NCBI GenBank assembly: GCA_041688015.1
Contig: JBDNIY010000002.1
Span: 1-64,000 of the forward strand
DNA from: Parvibaculum sp041688015
Lineage (GTDB): Bacteria; Pseudomonadota; Alphaproteobacteria; Parvibaculales; Parvibaculaceae
Direction of reading: 5' to 3'
Length of the DNA stretch: 64,000 bases
A program made the translations under genes and the position numbers. The notes below the pieces were generated by a model. The model did not search any database and was not told the origin of the DNA. It was given only the letters and a program-made list of their open reading frames with translations. Shown here piece by piece: positions 16,142 to 24,890 of the stretch (position 1 is its first letter; every line of letters starts with the position of its first letter).

Positions 16142-17116
16142 TTAAGCCGGCATCCGCGCCGCAAACTCCCTACACGCCTGCGCGTATTCCGCCTTCAGCC
16201 GTGCAATCAACTCGCCCGCAGGCGGTGCATCCACGATCTGACCGATGCCTTGGCCTGACCCCCAGATGTCCTTCCATGCCTTCTGCTTCATATTGCCGCC
16301 CGAACCGAAATTCATTTTCGATTTGTCAGCCACCGGAAGATTGTGCGGATCGAGCCCCGCCGCCGCCACTGACGGCGCGAGATAGTTGCCGTGAACGCCG
16401 GTAAAGAGATTTGTGTACACGATGTCGCCAGCAGCATAGTCGATCAGGTGCTGCTTATAGGCTTCATCCGCATTGCCTTCCGCCGTTGCTACAAAGCGCG
16501 TGCCCATATAGGCAAGGTCCGCTCCCAGCGCCAATGTGGAGGCGATGCCATAGCCGTCGCTCAATGCGCCCGACAGGATCACGGTGCCCTTGAACCATTG
16601 CTTTACTTCCCGCACCAGCGCGAAGGGCGACAGTGTGCCCGCATGGCCGCCAGCCCCGGCGCAGACAAGGATCAACCCATCAACGCCTTGCTCCGCCGCC
16701 TTCTTGGCGTGCTTGACGTTGATGACATCGTGAAACACCACGCCACCATAAGAATGTGCCGCTTCGACGACTTCTGCCGGTGGGCGCAAGCTCGTAATGA
16801 TGATTGGCACTTCATGTTTGGTGCAGACTTCTGTGTCATGCGCCAGACGATCGTTTGAGGCATGACAGATTTGGTTCACGGCAAAGGGCGCAACCTTCTT
16901 GTCCGGATTTGCTGCTTGATATTCGGCAAGCTCTGTCTTTATACGGACAATCCATTCTTCCAACACATGCGCTGGACGCGCATTGAGTGCGGGAAACGAG
17001 CCGACGATCCCCGCTTTGCATTGTGCGATCACAAGCTCAGGCCCCGATACAATGAAGAGCGGCGAACCGATCACGGGAACTTCAAGATGGCCTTCAAGGC
17101 AAGCGGGTAGCGGCAT
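16142..17116 (-). CDS. Nitronate monooxygenase / 2-nitropropane dioxygenase-type flavoprotein
   Basis: A TIM-barrel FMN protein of 324 residues in the nitronate monooxygenase family, which oxidises alkyl nitronates such as propionate-3-nitronate. Seen here: VPVIGSPLFIVSGPELVIAQ at the N-terminus, CAGAGGHAGTLSPF near 165 (the His that follows the Gly-rich loop is the usual catalytic base position), LSGALSDGYGIASTLALGADLAYMGTRF for FMN phosphate binding, and MKQKAWKDIWGSGQGIG near the end. ATG 17116 has ggag 8 nt upstream; the GTG 12 nt earlier is less likely. A LysR gene is next to it and a second paralogue at 18442 flanks that regulator on the other side. Confidence 0.87.
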   Translation of the reverse strand: MPLPACLEGHLEVPVIGSPLFIVSGPELVIAQCKAGIVGSFPALNARPAHVLEEWIVRIKTELAEYQAANPDKKVAPFAVNQICHASNDRLAHDTEVCTKHEVPIIITSLRPPAEVVEAAHSYGGVVFHDVINVKHAKKAAEQGVDGLILVCAGAGGHAGTLSPFALVREVKQWFKGTVILSGALSDGYGIASTLALGADLAYMGTRFVATAEGNADEAYKQHLIDYAAGDIVYTNLFTGVHGNYLAPSVAAAGLDPHNLPVADKSKMNFGSGGNMKQKAWKDIWGSGQGIGQIVDAPPAGELIARLKAEYAQACREFAARMPA

Positions 17117-17249
17117 GGTTATCTCCACAGGCTATGGTGCGTTCGAACAATTGCGGATGCGGACTATGGCGCGAATTTCGTCGCTGCGCCTGTCCGCAGG
17201 CGTCAATTTGAGTGTTCACATTTGTACAAGTTTGCCCGTTCAATTTTGA

Positions 17250-18188
17250 TCAAAGACCGGTGAGCTTAGCCCGGTCCTTCTTGGCTGCCGCCATGATGAA
17301 ATCCATCACCGAGCGCACAGGGGGTGTGTCCTTGAGATCGGGGTGTGCCAGCAGCCACATGTCTGTCGTGCTAAAGAGCTTTTCGGGCGAAATGCGCACA
17401 AGCTGCGGATAGCTGTCACCCGTCAGGCAGGTCAGCGCCGCAATGCCCGTGCCCGCCAGCACCGCATAGACCGTGTCCAACTGCGATGAAAAGCGAAAAT
17501 GCGTTGGCGTATCGCGGGTGACATGCGCGCTCCAGCGTGAAAATTCCGACTGCGAACCCAATCCCGCAAACCCTAAAATAGTGTGCCCGGCCCATTCCTC
17601 GCGCTTGCTCGGCAATCCGTGTTTGTCGGCATAATCTTTTGACGCATAAAAGGCGACGCCTAGCCGCCCGATCTTCCGCCCGACCAGGTTTTCTTCACCC
17701 GGCCCATAGAGCCGCACCACAATGTCGGCCTCGCGGCGGCGCACGCTGGCAGGCCAGCTTTCGGTCACGAATTCCAGTTCAAGCGCCGGGTAGTCTTCGT
17801 GAAACGCCGTGAGATGCGGCACCAGCCATTGGCCCGCAATGCCCGGCGCCACCGAAACGCGCACGGTGCCGCGCGGTTCGCCATCTTCGGCTAGCGCCGC
17901 GCGCGCAGCGCGTTCTGCCGCCGTCGCCATAGGCTCCACTTCGGCGCGCAGCCTCTCGCCCGCTGCCGTCAGTGCATAGCCAATGGGCTCGCGAATGAAG
18001 AGTTTGGCACCGAGTTCCTTTTCCAGCGCCGCCACATGTCGCCCGACCGTCGCATGGCTGAGCTTCAGCTTGCGGCCCGCGCCTGAAAGGCTTGCCGTTT
18101 CGGCCACTGCCAGAAATATCCGATAGGCGTCCCAGCCCGCCGAACTGCTCAAGCCGCCGCCCGCATCGCCTGCAGCCTTGCTGGCCAT
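17250..18188 (-). CDS. LysR-family transcriptional regulator
   Basis: 312 residues. The winged HTH is ASLSGAGRKLKLSHATVGRHV (about residues 32-52), followed by the linker helix and an effector domain (RREADIVVRLYGPGEENLVG). ATG 18188 has ggagg 4 nt upstream; a GTG at 18230 would add 14 residues. It lies between two nitronate-monooxygenase-type genes and diverges from the one at 18442. A perfect 12-nt palindrome at 18393-18404 sits upstream of that target. The HTH resembles the regulator at 13895 (SHATVGRHVAALE versus TQPTIGRHVDALE), so the two are related paralogues. Confidence 0.9.
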   Translation of the reverse strand: MASKAAGDAGGGLSSSAGWDAYRIFLAVAETASLSGAGRKLKLSHATVGRHVAALEKELGAKLFIREPIGYALTAAGERLRAEVEPMATAAERAARAALAEDGEPRGTVRVSVAPGIAGQWLVPHLTAFHEDYPALELEFVTESWPASVRRREADIVVRLYGPGEENLVGRKIGRLGVAFYASKDYADKHGLPSKREEWAGHTILGFAGLGSQSEFSRWSAHVTRDTPTHFRFSSQLDTVYAVLAGTGIAALTCLTGDSYPQLVRISPEKLFSTTDMWLLAHPDLKDTPPVRSVMDFIMAAAKKDRAKLTGL

Positions 18189-18392
18189 TACGCCTCCGTC
18201 CGCACTGTTTCTCTGTTCATCATTGAACACGTCCCTTGTTTTTTTCTGACCGCAAGATGGTCCCGTTACGGCCGAATTTCAAGCCTTCATGCGTGCCCCG
18301 GCCTGACGCAACGGCAGGGCAGGACGAGCAAAACCACCTTTTCCAGCCTGCCAAAGGGCGAAATTTCCTGCTAGAAACGACCCAACAAAACC

Positions 18393-18404
18393 ATTTGGCC
18401 AAAT
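18393..18404. promoter_or_regulatory. Candidate LysR operator, perfect 12-nt palindrome
   Basis: ATTTGGCCAAAT is a perfect palindrome, 37 nt before the start of the nitronate monooxygenase gene at 18442 and in the gap shared with the divergent LysR gene. The remaining 250 nt of this gap shows no reading frame of note. Confidence 0.5.
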
Positions 18405-18441
18405 AGCTGACCGGCCAACACACCAGACCGGGAGAAAGATC

Positions 18442-19437
18442 ATGATTAAAACCAGATTCACAGAGATGTTCGGCGTCGATCATCCGATCGTTCAGGGCGG
18501 TATGCAGTGGGTGGGTCGCGCCTCGCTCGTCTCCGCAGTCGCCAATGCCGGCGCGCTGGGTTTCATCACCGCGCTGACGCAGCCAACACCTGAAGAACTG
18601 ACAAAGGAAATCGCGCGATGCCGTGAGATGACCGACAAACCCTTTGGTGTGAACCTCACAATCCTTCCCGCGCTCACCCCGCCGCCTTACGCCGAATACC
18701 GTCAGGCCATTATCGAAAGCGGCATCAAGATCGTCGAGACCGCGGGCTACAAACCGCAAGAGCATGTCGATGATTTTAAGAAACACGGCATCAAGGTGAT
18801 CCACAAATGCACCGCCGTTCGTCACGCGGCGTCGGCTGAGCGCATGGGCGTCGATGCCATCTCCATCGATGGCTTTGAATGCGCTGGCCACCCCGGCGAA
18901 GACGACATTCCGGGCCTGATCCTCATTCCCGTTGCCGCCGACAAAATCAAAATCCCGATGATCGCCTCAGGTGGCTTTGGCGATGCGCGCGGCCTCGTCG
19001 CCGCTTTGGCGCTGGGTGCCGAAGGCGTCAACATGGGCACGCGTTTCATGTGCACGGTTGAGAGCCCAATCCATCAGAAGGTCAAAGAACAGATCGTGGC
19101 CAACGATGAGCGCGCCACCGACCTCATCTTCCGTACCTTACGCAACACTGCCCGCGTTGCTCGCAATGCGGTCAGCCAAGAAGTTGTCGCCATCGAGAAG
19201 AAGGGCGGCGCCACCATCGATGATATCCGCCATCTGGTCGCCGGTGCCCGCGGCAAGGTCGTTTACGAAGCAGGCGATCCCGACCACGGCATCTGGTCGG
19301 CTGGCATGGTGCAGGGCCTCATTCACGACATCCCGACCTGCAAGGAACTCGTCACCCGCATGGTCACCGAAGCCGAAGCTATCATCAAATCTCGCCTTGA
19401 TCGCATGGCCGGCCAAGTCGCCCAAGCCGCCGAATAA
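18442..19437 (+). CDS. Nitronate monooxygenase-family flavoprotein
   Basis: 331 residues, a second FMN TIM-barrel paralogue. Seen here: HPIVQGGMQWVGRASLVSAVANAG at the N-terminus, GVNLTI near 73, GFECAGHPGEDDI near 150 with the catalytic-position His, and IASGGFGDARGLVAALALGAEGVNMGTRFMCT for FMN phosphate binding. This branch resembles enzymes often annotated as nitronate monooxygenase or enoyl reductase-like. ATG 18442 follows gggagaaag. It is divergent from the LysR gene and is its most likely target. A hairpin at 19517-19547 ends the transcript. Confidence 0.87.
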   Translation: MIKTRFTEMFGVDHPIVQGGMQWVGRASLVSAVANAGALGFITALTQPTPEELTKEIARCREMTDKPFGVNLTILPALTPPPYAEYRQAIIESGIKIVETAGYKPQEHVDDFKKHGIKVIHKCTAVRHAASAERMGVDAISIDGFECAGHPGEDDIPGLILIPVAADKIKIPMIASGGFGDARGLVAALALGAEGVNMGTRFMCTVESPIHQKVKEQIVANDERATDLIFRTLRNTARVARNAVSQEVVAIEKKGGATIDDIRHLVAGARGKVVYEAGDPDHGIWSAGMVQGLIHDIPTCKELVTRMVTEAEAIIKSRLDRMAGQVAQAAE

Positions 19438-19455
19438 GACTTCCTCTTCCTTCCT

Positions 19456-19500
19456 AGCCCTCTCCCTCTATCTGGGAGAGGGTTGGGTGAGGGCCTTCCT
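19456..19500. repeat. GC-rich palindromic repeat (family A)
   Basis: agccctctccctctatctgggagagggttgggtgagggcc has the same hairpin and tail as the other copies. It lies directly after the nitronate monooxygenase stop and before a separate terminator hairpin, in a convergent gap. Confidence 0.75.
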
Positions 19501-19516
19501 TCCTTATTCAACAAAC

Positions 19517-19547
19517 AAAAAGGCACGCGATGATGGCGTGCTTCTTT
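19517..19547. terminator. Bidirectional rho-independent terminator
   Basis: The sequence aaaaaggcacgc-gatgat-ggcgtgcttcttt gives a short GC stem flanked by A-rich and T-rich sides. It is placed between the convergent nitronate monooxygenase and histidine kinase genes, so it can serve both strands. Confidence 0.65.
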
Positions 19548-19580
19548 CATGTCTATTCGTCATTGCGAGGAGGCCTAAAC

Positions 19581-21197
19581 TCAAGCCCGCTTCATCGCTG
19601 TCGCTTCTTTAGGCATCGGCGCGCGTCCGTGGCGCGCTTCCAGAACACGCCCGATTTCCATAATCATCTGGCGATGGTCAATCGGCTTCTGGATATAGCC
19701 ATTGGCCCCCATGATGTCGTAATGCTTGTTATCCGGGCCAAGGCTATCGGCGGTCATTGCAATGACAGGAATACCTGAGAAGGGCGATCCGTCTTGGCGC
19801 ATCCGGCCTACTGTTTCCGGACCGTCCATCACCGGCATATGCATATCCAGCAACACAAGGTCGAACGACCGTTCGGCCATCAGGCTCAAGGCCTGCTCGC
19901 CATGTTCGGCTTCGACAATGTCGATACCCAAAGGCTCAAGGAATAGACGCGCGACTTTGCGGTTGAGCGGATGATCATCGACCAGCAAGATGGCTATGCC
20001 TTTTGCCCAGCGTGCACCGCCGGTCTGGTCGGCGTCTTTGTTCACCGACCCTTCTTCTGACGCCTTGCCACGCGCCGCCCGGAAGCTGAGCGAAAAGGTC
20101 GAGCCCTTGCCTTCTTCACTAACGACGGTGATGTCGCCGCCCATCAGGCGCGCGAGCTTGCGGCTGATCGAAAGCCCTAGCCCAGTGCCGCCAAACTGGC
20201 GCGATATTGTAGCGTCGGCTTGCGTGAACGGAGTGAACAAACGGCTGAGTGTTTCCGTACTCATGCCGGGTCCGGTGTCGGTGACCGAGAGGCGTACTTC
20301 GTAAATGTCATCTGCCACATGTTCGACCTGCGTTGAGATCGTTACCTTGCCGCGTTCGGTAAACTTGATGGCATTTGACACCATATTCGAGATGCATTGG
20401 CGCACGCGGATCGGATCGAACCGCAAAAACCCCACCACGTCAGATGGAATATCGAGTTCGAGATCGAGGCCTTTTTCGGCGGCGCGTGGCGACCACAATT
20501 TGTTCAACCGATGCAGCAAATGCTTGAGATCATTGTCGATGGGCGAAATGTCAAAACGCCCCGATTCGATCTTGGACAAATCGAGCACGTCGTTCAAAAT
20601 CGCCATCAGCGTTTTGCCGCTATCGAGGATCGTCTCAATCTGGTCGCGCTGTTCATCTGACAGGTCGCTGCTTGCCAGCAATTGAGTCATTCCCAGAATG
20701 CCGTTCAAGGGCGTGCGAATTTCATGGCTCATATTGGCAAGGAATTGCGATTTGGCTTCGCTTGCGGCATCTGCCAATTTGCGTAATCGTTTCAATTCAC
20801 GCTCGCGCTCGCGCAGGGCCGTCACATCAGCGCCCACAGCCACCCATCCGCCAAACGACAGCGGCATTTCCACAACCTGCATGACCGTGCCATGCTTGGT
20901 CTTCACTTCGACGCGTTCACCCCGTTCAAGTGCCGACACGATGTCGTCGGATGCCGTGTAGGCCACCTCGTGGTCGAGATCCGGTCTGAGGTCTTTGACG
21001 CTTTCGTAAATAGCATCGCGATAGCTCAGCCCGTTGCGCAAACCTTGATTGGTGACTGAAAAATCACGTTCGTTTTGCTCATTGTTGAGCAAAATTTCGT
21101 GGTTCGGCCCAAAGATGATGAACCCGCCCGGCAGGCGGTCCACGGCTTCCTGGACAATTGCGGCCATATCCGGAGCGCTGCTCAGCTTTGTATCCAT
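19581..21197 (-). CDS. Soluble hybrid sensor histidine kinase with receiver domain
   Basis: 538 residues, no transmembrane segment. It has a PAS-type sensor (about 15-135, GFIIFGPNHEILLNNEQ), a short coiled coil, HisKA with the phospho-His in FLANMSHEIRTPLNG (about 165), HATPase with N box NMVSNAIKF, VTDTGPGM and GGTGLGLSIS, and a C-terminal receiver domain (LLVDDHPLNRKVA; phospho-Asp in LVLLDMHMP). ATG 21197 is preferred because ggagg lies 7 nt upstream; a longer frame starts 14 codons earlier. No response regulator gene is adjacent, so the internal receiver or a separate phosphotransferase probably relays the signal. The ligand of the PAS domain is unknown. Confidence 0.92.
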   Translation of the reverse strand: MDTKLSSAPDMAAIVQEAVDRLPGGFIIFGPNHEILLNNEQNERDFSVTNQGLRNGLSYRDAIYESVKDLRPDLDHEVAYTASDDIVSALERGERVEVKTKHGTVMQVVEMPLSFGGWVAVGADVTALRERERELKRLRKLADAASEAKSQFLANMSHEIRTPLNGILGMTQLLASSDLSDEQRDQIETILDSGKTLMAILNDVLDLSKIESGRFDISPIDNDLKHLLHRLNKLWSPRAAEKGLDLELDIPSDVVGFLRFDPIRVRQCISNMVSNAIKFTERGKVTISTQVEHVADDIYEVRLSVTDTGPGMSTETLSRLFTPFTQADATISRQFGGTGLGLSISRKLARLMGGDITVVSEEGKGSTFSLSFRAARGKASEEGSVNKDADQTGGARWAKGIAILLVDDHPLNRKVARLFLEPLGIDIVEAEHGEQALSLMAERSFDLVLLDMHMPVMDGPETVGRMRQDGSPFSGIPVIAMTADSLGPDNKHYDIMGANGYIQKPIDHRQMIMEIGRVLEARHGRAPMPKEATAMKRA

Positions 21198-21324
21198 TCC
21201 AGGTCCTCCGGTCACACTGCTGCTGTCCCCACAGCGCAAGAGTGGCGTCCTCGACTCGGTTGTAACAAAACTTGCTTAATCCAATGTGAAGAAATGCACT
21301 TAGGGTGATTTCGGAATACTATTT

Positions 21325-22032
21325 CTAAGTATCTGTATTTAAAGATTTTTGTACGGACGGCAGCGTCGAGCCGGTGATGACGAGGATTTTCCTGTAACCC
21401 GTTTCGATGATGCCCTTTTCACTTAGTTCTTTGAGCACGCGGTTCACTGTCTTGCGCGACAGCCCGGTCAGCTCCGCCAGTTCTTCCTGTGTGATGCCGA
21501 TCTGATCGCCGATCCCTGTCTCGCCCATCATCCCGCGCAAATACATGGCGACCCGTTCGCGTGGTTTTGCCCGCGCGTTCATCACCATGGCACGTGTCGC
21601 CGCCACCAGTTGCTCAGAGGCTAGTTCAGCAAAATGCAGCCACAAGTCGGGATGAGCCAGCGCAATGGATTCGAGCCGCGCTTCTGACACATAAAAAAGT
21701 CGCGCCTCATCGCGCACCACCGCCGTCACCAGCCTTCTTTTACCGACTAGCCGCCCCGCATAACCAAAAATAGCGCCCGGCCCGACGATATTGGCGAGCG
21801 CATAATCGTCGTTGCCCATTTGCACATGAATATTCACCGAGCCTGAAATGACGCCGTAAAGGCCAAAGGCTTCGTCGCCCGCGTCATAGAGCCAGCGCCC
21901 GCCTTCCGCATGGACCGAAATCGTCGCCGCCCGCAGCGCCTCCTGCAAATGCGCCGGTTGCCGCTTGAACCAGGCGTTTCGCCCAAGTGCTTTGGCAACT
22001 TCGTGCCGCGTCGGGTCGAGGGCATGGGCCAT
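21325..22032 (-). CDS. Crp/Fnr-family transcriptional regulator
   Basis: 235 residues. A cyclic-nucleotide-type sensor domain (about 25-130, with GAIFGYAGRLVGKRRLVTAV in the phosphate-binding-cassette region) is followed by a Crp-type winged HTH whose recognition region is TQEELAELTGLSRKTVNRVLKEL. No N-terminal Cys cluster is present, so it is not a classical Fnr iron-sulfur sensor. ATG 22032 is chosen; TTG 22062 would extend it. It diverges from a TauD-type dioxygenase gene, and a perfect palindrome overlaps its own start region. It probably regulates itself and the dioxygenase genes. Confidence 0.87.
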   Translation of the reverse strand: MAHALDPTRHEVAKALGRNAWFKRQPAHLQEALRAATISVHAEGGRWLYDAGDEAFGLYGVISGSVNIHVQMGNDDYALANIVGPGAIFGYAGRLVGKRRLVTAVVRDEARLFYVSEARLESIALAHPDLWLHFAELASEQLVAATRAMVMNARAKPRERVAMYLRGMMGETGIGDQIGITQEELAELTGLSRKTVNRVLKELSEKGIIETGYRKILVITGSTLPSVQKSLNTDT

Positions 22033-22037
22033 GATCT

Positions 22038-22059
22038 TCACCAAATGTAACTTTGGTGA
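22038..22059. promoter_or_regulatory. Candidate Crp-type operator, TCACCAAA-N6-TTTGGTGA
   Basis: Perfect 8-nt inverted arms with a 6-nt centre lie just upstream of the Crp-like gene start and 60 nt before the divergent TauD gene. The 22-nt, two-fold symmetric size is right for a Crp/Fnr dimer, although the half-site differs from classical CRP (TGTGA) and FNR (TTGAT) boxes. The position suggests autorepression. Confidence 0.6.
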
Positions 22060-22119
22060 CAATCTTGGCCCGCGCTGCCCGTATCTTCAAGCCCAACATA
22101 ATCTCTGGGGAGAGAAATC

Positions 22120-22953
22120 ATGACTGATATCCAGGTTCGTAAACTGACCCCCGGCTGCGGCGCGGAAGTGCTGGGTGTCGATCTCAATCAACTCAGCAAT
22201 AGCCAGATGGAAACCGTCCGTCAGGCCTATGTCGATCATGGCGTGATCTTCTTTCGCGACCAGACGCTGACGCCTGAACAACACATCGCCTTCGCGCGCC
22301 GCTGGGGCGACATTGACATCAACAAGTTTTTCCCGGCCAACCAGCAATATCCAGAAATTGCCGAAGTGCGCAAAGAGAAGGCGCAGAAGACAAATATCGG
22401 CGGTGGGTGGCATACGGATCATTCCTACGATCAGGTGCCGGCCATGGGTTCGATCCTGCTGGCGCGCGAACTGCCGTTGGAAGGTGGCGACACGCTGTTT
22501 GCCAGTATGTATGCCGCCTATGATGGGCTGTCCGATGGCCTCAAGAAGACGCTGGAAGGCATGCGAGCCATACATTCCAACGCCGCCGCTTTCGGCGCAG
22601 GCGGATACTACAAAAACACCGACCAGGGCGGGGGCTTCAAGGGCGAGAATCTTGTCGGCGAGGCGGTTCATCCCGTCATCATCACCCATCCGCTGTCAGG
22701 CCGTAAATCGCTCTACGTCAATCCCGGCTTCACGGTCGGTTTTGAAGGCTGGACACAGGAAGAAAGCCAACCGCTGCTACAGCATCTCTTCCGCCATGCC
22801 GCGCGGCCTGAATTCACCTGCCGCTTCGCCTGGCGCGATGGTTCCATCGCTTTCTGGGACAACCGCGCCACATGGCACTATGCCGCTAACGATTATCACG
22901 GCGAGCGCCGCCTGCTGCACCGCATCACAATCGGCGGCGAAGCGCTAAACTGA
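22120..22953 (+). CDS. TauD/TfdA-family 2-oxoglutarate/Fe(II) dioxygenase
   Basis: 277 residues. Iron ligands are the HxD of GGWHTDHSYDQ (about residue 98) and the distal His of WDNRATWHYAANDY (about 255). The 2-oxoglutarate Arg is in HGERRLLHRITIG, and HPLSGRKSLYVNPG forms the conserved strand. The family hydroxylates taurine, alkyl sulfates, phenoxyacetates and other small acids; the substrate here cannot be fixed. ggggagag precedes ATG 22120. A second paralogue follows after 65 nt, and both are probably controlled by the divergent Crp-like protein. Confidence 0.9.
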   Translation: MTDIQVRKLTPGCGAEVLGVDLNQLSNSQMETVRQAYVDHGVIFFRDQTLTPEQHIAFARRWGDIDINKFFPANQQYPEIAEVRKEKAQKTNIGGGWHTDHSYDQVPAMGSILLARELPLEGGDTLFASMYAAYDGLSDGLKKTLEGMRAIHSNAAAFGAGGYYKNTDQGGGFKGENLVGEAVHPVIITHPLSGRKSLYVNPGFTVGFEGWTQEESQPLLQHLFRHAARPEFTCRFAWRDGSIAFWDNRATWHYAANDYHGERRLLHRITIGGEALN

Positions 22954-23018
22954 CACGCCAGGCTTTTGCTTCTCTCTTTTCCGTGGCACATTTGGCCCAC
23001 GAAAAAGAGGAGACAATC

Positions 23019-23897
23019 ATGTCGCAAGCCGCATTGAAGCCTGACGCCATTCAGGTCAGAGCCAACCCATCCGGATTCGGAGCCGAGATCACCGGTCTTG
23101 ATCTCTCCGCGCCGCTGCCGCCCGCGACGCTTGCTGCCGTCAAACAAGCTTGGGCCGATCATGGCGTCGTCTGGTTTCCAGACCAGCCGCTCAGCCATGA
23201 CGCGCTAGAAGCCTTCACGCTCCAGATCGGCCCCTTTGGCGTTGATCCTTTCATCAAACCGATGGAAGGCCGTCCCCATATTCTCGAACTCCGCCGCGAA
23301 CCAAATGAGAAGGCGGGTAATTTCGGCGCTGGCTGGCATTCCGACTGGAGTTTTCAGGACGAGCCCCCCGCCGCCACCCTTCTCCATGCCAAGGTTATCC
23401 CCCCGGTCGGCGGCAACACGCTCTATGCCGATGGAACGGCCGCCTATGACGACCTATCCGATGTCATGAAGAAATTGCTCGACGGCCTCACCGCTGTGCA
23501 TTCGGCAGCACTTCCCTATGGTACCAAGGGTCTCTTTGCCCATGAGCAGTCAGCCACCCATGATCGCACCATGCAGATTGTCGTCAGCGAAGATGCTGAC
23601 AAAACTCATCCCCATCCACTGGTGCGCACCCACCCCGTCACAGGCCACAAGGCGCTTTATGTCAGCCCCGTCTATACGCTGGGCATTGAGGGCATGACGC
23701 AAGCAGAGTCCGCCGCCATCCTCAGCTTCCTCTATGCGCATATGACGAAAGACAAATATGTCTACCGCCACCATTGGCGAGAAAACATGCTCACTATGTG
23801 GGACAACCGCTGCGCCTTGCATTTCGCCGAGGGCGGCTATGACGGCCACCTCCGCGTCTTGCACCGCACGACTGTGGCAGGCGACCGCCCAAGATAA
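23019..23897 (+). CDS. TauD/TfdA-family 2-oxoglutarate/Fe(II) dioxygenase (second copy)
   Basis: 292 residues. ATG 23019 follows agaggag; an upstream frame from 22983 lacks a good start. The iron site is GAGWHSDWSFQDEP (HxD, about residue 107) and WDNRCALHFAEGGY. The 2-oxoglutarate Arg is in LRVLHRTTVAGDRPR at the C-terminus. It differs clearly from the preceding paralogue around the substrate lid (an insert with FAHEQSATHDRTMQ), so the two likely have different substrates. The transcript ends near a palindromic repeat. Confidence 0.9.
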   Translation: MSQAALKPDAIQVRANPSGFGAEITGLDLSAPLPPATLAAVKQAWADHGVVWFPDQPLSHDALEAFTLQIGPFGVDPFIKPMEGRPHILELRREPNEKAGNFGAGWHSDWSFQDEPPAATLLHAKVIPPVGGNTLYADGTAAYDDLSDVMKKLLDGLTAVHSAALPYGTKGLFAHEQSATHDRTMQIVVSEDADKTHPHPLVRTHPVTGHKALYVSPVYTLGIEGMTQAESAAILSFLYAHMTKDKYVYRHHWRENMLTMWDNRCALHFAEGGYDGHLRVLHRTTVAGDRPR

Positions 23898-23952
23898 TGC
23901 TGTCGTCCCGGGGCCCTCCTTTAATGGAAAGACGTCCCGGGACCCATCTTCT
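23896..23952. repeat. GTCATCCCGG-type palindromic repeat (family B)
   Basis: tgtcgtcccggggccc...gtcccgggaccca forms a hairpin with a unique centre. This family recurs at 24891, 31054, 33236, 35983, 40106 and 42840. It sits in the convergent gap between the dioxygenase and EamA genes. Confidence 0.7.
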
Positions 23953-23959
23953 TACTGCC

Positions 23960-24865
23960 TCACCGCCAGAACAGCAGCAACACCAGCCCGCCAATCACCA
24001 GCGAAATGCCCAGCACTTCCGACCGTGCCACTTCCTCCTTAAACAGGAAATAGGATGAGGCGAACGTGAACACCAATTCGATCTGCCCCAGCGCGCGCAC
24101 ATAGGCCGCGTTCTCAATCGTCATGGCCGTAAACCAGCCAACCGACGCCAGCGCGCCGACAAGCCCCACCAGCGCACTCAGCTTCCACGCCTTGAGCGTC
24201 TTAGCCAGTTCCCCCGGCTCGCGCCACATCAGCCATGCCGTCATCGCTACGGTTTGAAAGATGAGCACTGCCACCAGCGTCGCTGCCGCCGAAATCAAAA
24301 AGCCGTCCGCCTGAAGCGACAGCGACGCCGCGCGATAGCACACCGCCGAAATGCCAAACCCCGCCCCAGTGCCAAGCCCCATCAGCGTTGGCCGCTCGCT
24401 CAATGAGCGCACAAAATTCATCGGCGTCAGATGCGCCTTCGCCATCGAAATCGTCACGACGCCCGCCAGACTGACAACAATAGCTACCGCCGCCCCAAGG
24501 CTCGGATGATCGCCCAGCACGATGATGCCAAAAAGCGCCGCCTGCACCGTTTCAGTCTTAGAGTAGGTCGTCCCTACCGCAAAATTGCGATAGGCAAACA
24601 ACGACACCAGCAGAAACGTACCGATGATCTGCGAGATGCCGCCGATCACGCAATAGATCAAAAACAGACCGTTGAGCGCGGGCAGGGCGTAGCCGCCGCC
24701 CTCATGCAGTGCCAGCAGATAGACAATCGCCACCGGCAGTCCAAACGAAAACCGCACATAGGTTGCCGCCGTCGTGGACATCACGCCGGTCAGTTGTCTT
24801 TGCCAAGTGGAACGCAGGTTCTGCAAAAACGCGGCGGCGATGGTGAGGGGAATCCAGAGGGGCAT
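23960..24865 (-). CDS. EamA/DMT-superfamily transporter
   Basis: 301 residues with about ten hydrophobic helices in two EamA repeats, the drug/metabolite transporter fold. Examples are PLWIPLTIAAAFLQNLRST at the start, GGISQIIGTFLLVSLFAYRNFAVGTTYSKTE in the first repeat and GQIELVFTFASSYFLFKEEV near the end, the conserved helix-9 motif. It is in the inner membrane and exports or imports small metabolites. The substrate is unknown. The gene stands alone, flanked by palindromic repeats on both sides. Confidence 0.87.
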   Translation of the reverse strand: MPLWIPLTIAAAFLQNLRSTWQRQLTGVMSTTAATYVRFSFGLPVAIVYLLALHEGGGYALPALNGLFLIYCVIGGISQIIGTFLLVSLFAYRNFAVGTTYSKTETVQAALFGIIVLGDHPSLGAAVAIVVSLAGVVTISMAKAHLTPMNFVRSLSERPTLMGLGTGAGFGISAVCYRAASLSLQADGFLISAAATLVAVLIFQTVAMTAWLMWREPGELAKTLKAWKLSALVGLVGALASVGWFTAMTIENAAYVRALGQIELVFTFASSYFLFKEEVARSEVLGISLVIGGLVLLLFWR

Positions 24866-24890
24866 GGATGAGACTCAATGGGAAAAAATG

